A stretch of DNA of 64,000 bases from Allobosea sp. UNC402CLCol (GTDB lineage Bacteria > Pseudomonadota > Alphaproteobacteria > Rhizobiales > Beijerinckiaceae), in NCBI RefSeq assembly GCF_000745475.1, contig NZ_JQJJ01000015.1, forward strand, positions 62,001 through 126,000, read 5' to 3'. The notes under the pieces were generated by a model. That model was not told where the DNA came from. It saw only the letters and a program-made list of their open reading frames with translations, and made no database searches. Below, piece after piece: positions 57,466-64,000 of this stretch; position 1 is the stretch's first letter; each line of letters opens with the position of its first letter. The translations under genes were made by a program, and so were the position numbers.

Positions 57466-58120
57466 CGGAGCGGCTCCCGGGTGCGGCGACACGCGCCTCC
57501 AGCCAGCGTCCGGCCAGGGCGATCGGGTAGCAAACAACAAAGAAGGCAAGGAGCAGCGCGGTGTAGATCGCGACGGGATTGTATTCGGCCTGCGCGATTT
57601 CCTTGGCGCGGAACGTCATGTCGGTCAGTGTCACGAGCGAGACCAGCGCTGTTGCCTTCACCAACTGGATGAGCGTGTTGACGAAGGTCGGGCTCATCGC
57701 GATCAGCGCCTGTGGCAGCTCAATCAAGAGGAGGATCGCCGGGCGCGACAAACCAAGGGCCGCACCGGCCTCCTTCTGCCCGGTCGGAATCGCCTGCAGA
57801 CCGGCCCGCACCGCCTGACTGGCGTAGCCGCCGGCGTTCAGACCGAGAACCATGGCGCTCACCGTGAGGGCCGACAAGGTGATCCCGACGACAGGCAGCG
57901 CGTAATAGAAGACGAACAGCAGGATGATGACGGCGGAGCTGCGCCAGAATTCGATAACGCCGGTCACCAGCAGACGGGTGATGCCCTGCGTGAGATATTG
58001 GGCGACGCCGAACACGAGCGCGAAGGGAACGGCAAAGACAAGGCCATAGGCGGTAACCGCCGCCGTTGTGCCGAGCCCTTGCAGAATGCCCAGCCAGATG
58101 TCGAAGAGGCTCATCGGCAT
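57455..58120 (-). CDS. Polar amino-acid ABC transporter permease (EhuC-like)
   Basis: This 221-residue permease of the HisMQ family has the loop QAVRAGLQAIPTGQKEAGAAL and membrane segments such as VTAYGLVFAVPFALVFGVAQ. Its end overlaps the next permease start. The stop of the binding-protein gene precedes it by two bases. It is one half of the channel for the Ehu-like importer. Confidence 0.91.
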   Translation of the reverse strand: MPMSLFDIWLGILQGLGTTAAVTAYGLVFAVPFALVFGVAQYLTQGITRLLVTGVIEFWRSSAVIILLFVFYYALPVVGITLSALTVSAMVLGLNAGGYASQAVRAGLQAIPTGQKEAGAALGLSRPAILLLIELPQALIAMSPTFVNTLIQLVKATALVSLVTLTDMTFRAKEIAQAEYNPVAIYTALLLAFFVVCYPIALAGRWLEARVAAPGSRSGGI

Positions 58121-58122
58121 CC

Positions 58123-58995
58123 CTATTGCCTCCGGTTGCAGAGGTCGGCGGTGGCGATGCCCGGCGGAACGGCTTCCTGCTCGCCGAAGCCGTATTTCTT
58201 CATGATCGAGGCGAAGGCCTGGGTGCCTTTCAGCTTGGCCAGTTGCTCGTCGTAGACGGCGCGCAGATCGACATCCTGCTTTCGGAAGGCGATCGCCGCG
58301 AAATTGGTATGTGCCTTGCCTACGTCAAATGGCGCGACGCGTTCGAGGCCGTCCGCGCCCTTGCCGGCCAGAAGACCGATGACCGTCGGCGATGCCATGA
58401 GTGCTGTGTCGATCCGGCCGGCGCGTAGCGCGGAGAGGTTGGATTCGATGTCCGGAAACAGCAGCATCCGGCTGTTGGGCACGCCCGCCGCCCCGGCGTT
58501 GGTGGTGACGACGCTGCCGCGACCGGCTCCCATGACGATGTCTTCGCGAGCGGCGATATCGGCATAGCCATGGATCTTCTTTGGATTGCCAGCCAGGACG
58601 ATGGCCGCATCCGGGGCCTGGAGATCCGGCGCACCGAAGGCGACCTGCTTGCAGCGGTCAGGGGTGATCGAGAGACCCGATGCGACGGCGTCGAAACGGC
58701 CCGCCAGAAGGCCCGGAATGAGCGCTCCGAACTCGGTCACCTGGAACTCGAGGTTCTTCACGCCGAGATCGGCGAAGGCAGCTTTGAGAATGTCGGGGTG
58801 CCATCCGGTGGGTTCGCCTGTCTTCTCGTCGCGAAAGCCCCAAGGCGAGCGGTTATGGATACCGACGACGATCCTACCCTCGCGCAGGATTCGTTCCTTG
58901 GTCGTTTCGGCAAACGCGCTGCTTGCGTTCGAGATCAACAGCAAGGCAGCCGCGATCCCGAACAGCCCGATCCCTTTCACAGCCCGTGCTGCCAT
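58123..58995 (-). CDS. Polar amino-acid ABC substrate-binding protein (EhuB-like)
   Basis: This 290-residue exported binding protein of family 3 has a signal peptide of about residues 1-29 (LFGIAAALLLISNASSAFA). The mature domain includes RIVVGIHNRSPWGFRDEKTG and TEFGALIPGLLAGRFDAVAS with SITPDRCKQVAF. These resemble EhuB, the ectoine/hydroxyectoine binding protein of Sinorhizobium, including the EYGAMIPGLQAGR-type pattern. GGGAGAGG precedes the ATG. Ectoine or a related cyclic or diamino acid is the best guess for ligand. Confidence 0.87.
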   Translation of the reverse strand: MAARAVKGIGLFGIAAALLLISNASSAFAETTKERILREGRIVVGIHNRSPWGFRDEKTGEPTGWHPDILKAAFADLGVKNLEFQVTEFGALIPGLLAGRFDAVASGLSITPDRCKQVAFGAPDLQAPDAAIVLAGNPKKIHGYADIAAREDIVMGAGRGSVVTTNAGAAGVPNSRMLLFPDIESNLSALRAGRIDTALMASPTVIGLLAGKGADGLERVAPFDVGKAHTNFAAIAFRKQDVDLRAVYDEQLAKLKGTQAFASIMKKYGFGEQEAVPPGIATADLCNRRQ

Positions 58996-58996
58996 T

Positions 58997-59542
58997 TCAC
59001 CTCTCCCGTTGGATGACTTGACCTTGCGCCCGGCAAAGGTCGGTCCCGCCGACGTCTTCGCGGTCGCTCTTCGGAGCCGGGCATGAATCGGCGATCGTCC
59101 GGCCCATCAAACGCCGGAGATCCTCCAGAGCGGACCGGACGTGCGATACTGGAAAATCCGCCAGGTCCGTATTGTCCTCCGCTTCGATCGCGATGACGGA
59201 GAGCTTCGCGGCGATCCCAGCCAGCGAGCTAGCGGGCGTCCGGGCTAGGCGCTCCAGGAGCTCTTGTTGGTGCTCGGCAGCCAGCGTCTCGGCGGCCTTT
59301 GCTTTGGAGTAGGCCCGGCTCAGGCCATCGCGGCCCCCTGCCCTGCTCGCAGGTTTTCCGTCGACGCACTCCGAAGAAGGCCCTCGCTCCAACAGTGCGA
59401 TCTCGAGCCGCTGCTGCTTCAAACACCGCTCGGCCGTTACGGCGTGAGCCTCGGTCCATGCCAATGACAACGCCAAGGCCGGGTCCGCCAATGTCGCTGT
59501 GCCTGTCGACTCGAAATGCGTAGGACGGGGCATGGACGTCAT
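58997..59542 (-). CDS. Hypothetical protein
   Basis: This 181-residue protein is rich in Ala, Glu and Arg, with helical stretches (ALSLAWTEAHAVTAERCLKQ; EHQQELLERLARTPASSLAG). No signal or membrane segment was seen. It sits directly upstream of the binding-protein gene, one base apart, on the same strand. The composition resembles small helical proteins often found near phage or plasmid genes in this group. I assign no function. Confidence 0.55.
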   Translation of the reverse strand: MTSMPRPTHFESTGTATLADPALALSLAWTEAHAVTAERCLKQQRLEIALLERGPSSECVDGKPASRAGGRDGLSRAYSKAKAAETLAAEHQQELLERLARTPASSLAGIAAKLSVIAIEAEDNTDLADFPVSHVRSALEDLRRLMGRTIADSCPAPKSDREDVGGTDLCRAQGQVIQRER

Positions 59543-59733
59543 CCATTCTCCCGCCCAAGGGTGACGGAAGACAAAGTCGTGGTATTGTCGGAATCAGCCG
59601 GAAAGCGGCTTCCGAACAACGTCGTGAGGTAGTGTCATGCGAAGTCGCTCGCGCAACCGCCGCCAGCATCAGCCGACACGAGCATAAAGCCGTTGTTTTT
59701 GACCACTGTCAACCAAAAAGAACGACATTCAGA

Positions 59734-59982
59734 ATGATTTTGATTTCCCTCGCGCAATGTCGGGCGGCGAGAGCCATGCTTGGATGGAGCCAAGGAGATT
59801 TGGCAGATGCGGCCAAAGTATCTCGAACAACCGTCGTCGATTTTGAACGCGGCCTCCGAACGCCTCACCGAAATAACCTCGACGCAATTACGCGAGCCTT
59901 CGAGAAGGCAGGGATAGAGTTTATCCCTGAGAACGGTGGCGGAGCTGGGCTGCGTTTAGCCAAGCGATCCGATCAGACCTGA
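59734..59982 (+). CDS. XRE family helix-turn-helix protein
   Basis: This 82-residue HTH protein (QCRAARAMLGWSQGDLADAA, then KVSRTTVVDFERGLRTPHRN, and LDAITRAFEKAGIEFIPENG) has the short form common in toxin-antitoxin and orphan regulators. I take the ATG at 59734; the frame extends to 59632 without similarity. The following gene is on the other strand. The GIEFIPENGGGAGLRL end is typical of this subfamily in alphaproteobacteria. Confidence 0.85.
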   Translation: MILISLAQCRAARAMLGWSQGDLADAAKVSRTTVVDFERGLRTPHRNNLDAITRAFEKAGIEFIPENGGGAGLRLAKRSDQT

Positions 59983-60195
59983 GTCGGTCCAGAACTTTCG
60001 ACCGGAGGATGTCAGGCGAAAGTGGATCGCGCCATTGGTACCTGTTTCGGCAATGCCGCGGAGACTTGGTGAGCTGTAGCCGTCTTTGAAGACGCGCGCG
60101 AGAAACGGGGCCGTGAAGCTGGGCTTGTCGAGCTTCAGACTCGGATGGCGGCGTTCCAGCAGTTCTAAGATTCCGCCCCGCACTGCCGCCCGCAT
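59956..60195 (-). CDS. Hypothetical small protein
   Basis: This protein has about 79 residues from an ATG at 60195 that directly follows the stop of the hotdog remnant; an earlier ATG at 60255 overlaps the remnant. The segment SLKLDKPSFTAPFLARVFKD reads naturally, but the family is unknown. It overlaps the end of the HTH gene on the other strand by 27 bases. It may be intact or part of the decayed neighbourhood. Confidence 0.35.
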   Translation of the reverse strand: MRAAVRGGILELLERRHPSLKLDKPSFTAPFLARVFKDGYSSPSLRGIAETGTNGAIHFRLTSSGRKFWTDSGLIGSLG

Positions 60196-60202
60196 GCTGC
60201 GT

Positions 60203-60607
60203 TTAATGCAGTCGGAAGACGCCTGTCGCGCTGGCACAGAGCCTGTCGGCGGCAAACAATCCCACTTCGCCGAAGCTGAGGCTCGGCGATGGCCTAAGGA
60301 TTCTGGGCCGGGCCACGATCAGGTCACCGATCTCGATGCGGTCGAGAAAGGTCATGTCGAGCTTGATCGTGACCTGTGGCCGATTGCCGGTGAGTGCACG
60401 CGACGCCGTTCCCAGCGCACGATCGGCCAATGCGCAGATCACACCGCCCTGGACGATGCCGGATCGGTTGCGGTGCTTCTCGGCGGTGGCGAGCGCAAGT
60501 TCAAGCTCATCGCCCCGCCCTCGCTGCCAGAATGGACCGATCAGTCCGCGTTACCAGACGCTCCGAGTGGGCAGCTAGCTCGCCAGCACTATCGCTCTCA
60601 AATATTG
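60203..60607 (-). pseudogene. Hotdog-fold (PaaI-type) thioesterase gene, frameshifted and truncated
   Basis: From 60550 the frame reads RGLIGPFWQRGRGDELELA and then NRSGIVQGGVICALADRALG, KLDMTFLDRIEIGDLIV and a normal C terminus, a typical PaaI-like acyl-CoA thioesterase with the QGG start of its central helix. The only start codon is a GTG at 60442, inside the domain. Just upstream is a stop (60551-60553), while the adjacent frame carries GELAAHSERLVTR, the expected preceding segment. A one-base frameshift near 60548 thus breaks the gene, and the start is also missing. Confidence 0.55.
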
Positions 60608-60852
60608 GCTATCAGCCGAGGACGGCGGATTGATTGATTTCAAAGGATTCCCGGCCGGGTTGCCGGCATGGTTCGCCCACCGGTATTCAGCCACCTTTTT
60701 CGGCCTTTTGACGAACTTCACAACCTTACCCATGCCGGCTCGCCAAGAGCGCCTATTTCGCTTCGCGCGAGTAGAGCTCGGCGTGCTTGATATCTGTATG
60801 GCCGACGGTGTCCATGATCCCTCGGGGGAGACCCGCTCCCCCCGCGCAACCG

Positions 60853-61146
60853 CTACCGCTCGAGATCACTGAGAAATAGTTTTCGGAAGTTCTCGTCATC
60901 GAGTTCCCTCCGGATGACCGCACAGGCATCGTCCCTTACGTCAGCCGGGATGGCCTCGGTCGATCCCGTGGAAGCGGCGAACCTTAGGCTGAGACGCTCG
61001 ATGGCCAAGATGTGGATCCTTTGCAGCTCGGCTCTCCCGCATTCGACGGCTTGCCAATCTGGGGGTGGAATGCCCAGCTCCTCGGCCAGCTGACTCCGAG
61101 ACATGCCCATCGCCTTGCGCAGGACCATGATCTCGCCAAGCGTCAT
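60853..61146 (-). CDS. Helix-turn-helix protein, XRE-like
   Basis: This 97-residue protein has MTLGEIMVLRKAMGMSRSQL and AEELGIPPPDWQAVECGRAE, an HTH_3-like core with the second helix replaced by a Pro-rich turn. An acidic C-terminal region (IPADVRDDACAVIRRELDD) follows. A plausible ribosome binding site (GGGAGGCAATC) lies upstream. It may be a small regulator. No partner toxin is evident. Confidence 0.65.
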   Translation of the reverse strand: MTLGEIMVLRKAMGMSRSQLAEELGIPPPDWQAVECGRAELQRIHILAIERLSLRFAASTGSTEAIPADVRDDACAVIRRELDDENFRKLFLSDLER

Positions 61147-61474
61147 GATTGCCTCCCAATTGATCCGTGCGCCGGCAACTCAACGTTGGTTAGGCATCTG
61201 CGTTCCAGAGGTTTAACGCGAGGCACGGAAACGGGCGGAGGCCTATCCGCCAGAGACGGAGTGATAGACGCCGCCGGAAACGCGGGAGCGCCGGTCCTCC
61301 TCTTCGGGTATCAGAAGACACGTGTATCTGCGGCCGAGGTCTGCTACGCTGGTGACGATCTCCACGGCTTCTCGCTAGCCGGATCGGCCCGAGCAATTTC
61401 CAGGACCCGGGATTTTCTACTGCGGCGGCGCGAACGCTTGCCTCCATGTCACGAAACCACGCCCAGCCTCTGCC
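61147..61474. other. Intergenic region before the glycosylase gene
   Basis: I see no gene here. Frames on both strands that cross it have implausible composition and are shadows of the genes on either side. It presumably holds the promoters of the HTH gene (minus) and the glycosylase gene (plus). No clear repeat or RNA gene is visible. Confidence 0.35.
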
Positions 61475-62002
61475 ATGACGGAACTCGATGCCCCTGCCCT
61501 CGCACAGCGGCTTATCGGGGTCGCATTGCTGGTCGACGGCGTGGGTGGAACGATCGTGGAGACCGAGGCCTACACGCGCGACGATCCGGCTTCGCACAGC
61601 TTCCGAGGGCCCACTCTTACCAACGCGGCCATGTTCGGCGCGTCTCTTCACGCCTACGTCTACCGGTCCTATGGCCTGCATTGGTGCCTCAACGCCGTCG
61701 CGGTCGACGGAGGCGCGGTTCTCATTCGCGCGCTCGCTCCGGAGCGAGGAATCGATCGGATGGCGGATCGCCGCGGCGGCCCAAAAAACCTTTGCTCGGG
61801 TCCCGGGCGGCTTGCGCAAGCCCTCGGCGTCAATGCCAGCCACAATGGACTGAGCCTATCGGAGCCGCCATTTCTTCTGATCGATAGGAGCAGCCCGCCG
61901 ATGCTGGTGTGCGGCCCGAGAATCGGAATTTCGAGAGCCCTGGACCGCCTCTGGCGCTTCGGCCTCGCCGGGTCCCCTCACCTAAGCCGGCCCTTTGCGT
62001 AG
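61475..62002 (+). CDS. DNA-3-methyladenine glycosylase (AAG/Mpg family)
   Basis: This 175-residue base-excision repair enzyme removes alkylated purines such as 3-methyladenine. Conserved features include IVETEAYTRDDPASHS with the catalytic Glu, RGPTLTNAAMFGASLHAYVY (the usual RN is TN here) and YGLHWCLNAV. The C-terminal NLCSGPGRLAQALGV segment and the final PRIGISRALDRLWRF are family-typical. The length is a little short at the N terminus (usually about 190-200). It is a single-gene unit. Confidence 0.88.
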   Translation: MTELDAPALAQRLIGVALLVDGVGGTIVETEAYTRDDPASHSFRGPTLTNAAMFGASLHAYVYRSYGLHWCLNAVAVDGGAVLIRALAPERGIDRMADRRGGPKNLCSGPGRLAQALGVNASHNGLSLSEPPFLLIDRSSPPMLVCGPRIGISRALDRLWRFGLAGSPHLSRPFA

Positions 62003-62218
62003 CCGCCCCGCCGGTCGGCGGCCAGCGTCGCGGACCAGATTACGGCCGGCAATTTCGCGGCAGCGCCTTCGCTGTGCGATCTTCTCTGGCGTTCCCAGCG
62101 CGAAGCTAGCTTTGCTGCAAAAACGCCCCTCCACTTGCGGTGAGACTGCCCACACAAAGCTGGCCACGACCGGCAGACCCATCTCATCCCGAGCGGACAC
62201 GGCAGCCTTGTTGTCCGT

Positions 62219-64000
62219 TCAGGCCAGAGTGCGGACACTGGGCTCGCGGGCCCATTGGCGCGTGCGCGCGGGCTGCAGGAAATCAGCCGCTGAATTGCCG
62301 AGCGCGACCACGCCGTCGTCTGGCACTACACCGGCCTTGTCGAGAAGTGGCTTGGCCTCTGCACTGTAGCCGATCGCCTTGAGATGCCCGAAAGCGTCCT
62401 TGGCAAAGTCGATCGCCGCACCCTCTTTCAGCAGCGCGGCGCAACCGGCCTCCGAGACAATGATCGCGATCGCGTCGAAGAGCACAGAGGGCGCGCCAGC
62501 GAGCTGGCCATCGGCCTTGAGAGTCTTGCCATCCTTGAGCTTCACCCCGCCGATCTTCGGCGCGACGATCTTGACGGCTCCGCCATCGCCTTCGACGGCA
62601 GCCTTGACGGCTGTGATCCGGACTCCGTCCGCCCCATCAGAGACAAGTATGCCGACAGTCCGGCCCTTCAGGGTCTCGGGGTACTTGCCGACGATGCGGA
62701 GTGCCGGCGATGGCTCCATGTCCATCGGGATCGCTGCGGGCTTCGAACCCTTCGGGAGAGGCATGGCGAGTCCGTCTGCAACGCGCTGCGCCAAGGCCTC
62801 GTCGACATTGACGAGGTTCGACATCACGCGGTTGCGGACATGCTCCAGCGTGACCTTTGACAGCTCGAAGACGAGTGCGCTCGCGAGGTGGGCCTGCTCG
62901 ATCTCACTCTGCGAGCGGAAGAACAGCCGCGCATGGCTGTAGTGGTCAGCGAAACTCTCCGCGCGCAAACGCACCTTATGCTCCTCGACCGGGATCGCCG
63001 CCGTCCGGAAGCCGCCGACAGGGTCCTCGCGCGGGCCTCCGTCTTCGCCAGCCTCGGCAAGGCTGTTCGGTTCGTAGTTCGCGCGGCCGGTGAAGACTTG
63101 CGTCTGCATATGTCCGTCGCGCTGCAGGTTCTGGAAGGGGCAGCCCTTGGCTCTGTTGATCGGGATCTGGTGGAAGTTCACGGTCCCGAGCCGCGAGAGC
63201 TGCGTGTCCTGGTAGGAGAACAGCCGGCCTTGCAGGAGCGGGTCTTCCGAGACATCGATGCCAGGCGGCATATTGGTTGGCAGGAACGCGGCCTGCTCAG
63301 TCTCGGCGAAGAAATTGTCCGGGTTGCGGTTCAGCACCATGCGGCCGATCATGCGGATCGGCACCAGCTCCTCCGGGATCACCTTGGTTGCGTCGAGGAT
63401 GTCGAAAGGCAGCGCGTCGGCTTCGTCCTGGCTGAGCAGTTGCACGCCGAATTCCCATTCCGGGAAGTCCCCCTTGGCGATGGCCTCATGCAGATCGCGG
63501 CGATGGTAGTCGGGATCGGCGCCGGCGATCTTCACCGCCTCGTCCCAGCATGTCGATTGCGTGCCGAGCTTTGGGCGCCAATGGAACTTGACGAAGGTCG
63601 GCTCGTCCTTGTCGTTCAGCAGGCGGAAGGTGTTGACGCCGAAGCCTTCGATCATCCGAAGCGAACGTGGGATGGTCCGGTCCGACATCGCCCACATGAT
63701 CATATGGGTCGCTTCCGGCATCAGTCCGATGAAGTCCCAGAAGGTATCATGGGCGCTGGCGGCCTGCGGGTAGCCGCGATCGGCCTCCATCTTCACGGCA
63801 TGGATCAGGTCGGGAAACTTGATCGCGTCCTGGATGAAGAAGACCGGGATATTGTTGCCGACGAGGTCCCAATTGCCTTCCTTCGTGTAGAACTTCACTG
63901 CGAAGCCACGCACGTCGCGGGGCGTGTCGACCGAGCCTGCTCCACCGGCCACCGTCGAGAAGCGCGTGAAGACCTCGGTCTTGACGCCGACCTCGGTCAG
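62219..64000 (-). CDS. katE: Large-subunit catalase, KatE type (5' part outside window)
   Basis: The frame is open to the right edge, so the N-terminal region with the heme-site His is missing from view. The first visible residues are [20 protein letters not shown], the catalase core. The [20 protein letters not shown] motif follows, and then the heme-ligand region with [13 protein letters not shown]. After about residue 420 of the visible part comes the C-terminal DJ-1-like domain ([39 protein letters not shown]) that marks the large HPII/KatE catalases, which decompose hydrogen peroxide as tetramers. The stop is at 62219, and the DJ-1 domain is complete. Confidence 0.95.
   Translation of the reverse strand: MTEVGVKTEVFTRFSTVAGGAGSVDTPRDVRGFAVKFYTKEGNWDLVGNNIPVFFIQDAIKFPDLIHAVKMEADRGYPQAASAHDTFWDFIGLMPEATHMIMWAMSDRTIPRSLRMIEGFGVNTFRLLNDKDEPTFVKFHWRPKLGTQSTCWDEAVKIAGADPDYHRRDLHEAIAKGDFPEWEFGVQLLSQDEADALPFDILDATKVIPEELVPIRMIGRMVLNRNPDNFFAETEQAAFLPTNMPPGIDVSEDPLLQGRLFSYQDTQLSRLGTVNFHQIPINRAKGCPFQNLQRDGHMQTQVFTGRANYEPNSLAEAGEDGGPREDPVGGFRTAAIPVEEHKVRLRAESFADHYSHARLFFRSQSEIEQAHLASALVFELSKVTLEHVRNRVMSNLVNVDEALAQRVADGLAMPLPKGSKPAAIPMDMEPSPALRIVGKYPETLKGRTVGILVSDGADGVRITAVKAAVEGDGGAVKIVAPKIGGVKLKDGKTLKADGQLAGAPSVLFDAIAIIVSEAGCAALLKEGAAIDFAKDAFGHLKAIGYSAEAKPLLDKAGVVPDDGVVALGNSAADFLQPARTRQWAREPSVRTLA

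Noticed and set aside
60630..60872. 80-residue open frame on the plus strand
   Set aside because: No family, no ribosome binding site, and it overlaps the end of the HTH gene on the other strand.
1..64000. tRNA, rRNA, insertion-sequence or prophage genes
   Set aside because: I scanned for T-loop motifs, transposase and integrase hallmarks and saw none. A covariance-model and profile search would be needed to exclude small RNA genes.

Overview
The window is GC-rich, gene-dense bacterial chromosome. Its content points to an alphaproteobacterium of the Hyphomicrobiales (Bosea/Methylobacterium-like; inferred from gene content only): several NitT/TauT and tripartite tricarboxylate (Tct) uptake systems, receptors ending in WEEF, an Ehu-like amino-acid importer, a LuxR/LuxI pair and a large KatE catalase. 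I saw no rRNA, tRNA, CRISPR array, transposase or integrase.

Layout. 0-6.3 kb: a tightly overlapping minus-strand operon for a 2-oxoacid dehydrogenase-type complex (SAF-domain oxidoreductase, E1 alpha, E1 beta, E2; no E3), with a divergent SorC/DeoR-type regulator. 6.4-12.2 kb: a frameshifted DJ-1/PfpI remnant, a membrane chemoreceptor, a second decayed gene, and a soluble double-PAS chemoreceptor. 12.4-18 kb: a peptide-type ABC importer (binding protein and two permeases, no ATPase) with an ornithine-cyclodeaminase-like enzyme and a LysR regulator. 18-31 kb: a catabolic and uptake island (RraA-like aldolase, amidohydrolase, SMP-30 lactonase, IclR regulator, 2-hydroxyacid dehydrogenase, three paralogous NitT-type binding proteins with one ATPase and permease, and TctCBA). 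Two copies of a TGAAACGnCGTTTCA palindrome, resembling the KdgR/IclR operator, flank this island's promoters.

31-36.5 kb: an accessory segment with two unknown proteins, an AAA_13 ATPase of the RloC/PrrC type (zinc-hook CPYC, possible HEPN-like end) and an HNH-like protein; it reads as a defence locus. 36.6-48.4 kb: a type I secretion operon on the minus strand: a HlyC-like protein lacking both catalytic residues, an AT-rich orphan, a 2,558-residue RTX protein, a PrtD-type ABC exporter and a HlyD-type adaptor. The RTX protein carries an N-terminal HExxH site, a Hint domain, a glycine-zipper region, RTX repeats, about 11 copies of a Trp-rich 38-residue repeat and EF-hand-like loops.

48.9-59 kb: an unusual set next to a quorum-sensing pair: a PduX-like GHMP (threonine) kinase overlapping a cysteine-synthase-fold PLP enzyme, a convergent threonine-synthase-like enzyme, an XRE regulator, LuxR, LuxI, a GNAT, an M14 deacylase resembling DoeB/EutE, and an Ehu-like importer. 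I infer possible quorum-linked metabolism of a phosphothreonine-derived amino acid. 59-64 kb: small HTH genes, a broken hotdog thioesterase, a 3-methyladenine DNA glycosylase and the 3' part of a KatE catalase that runs off the right edge.
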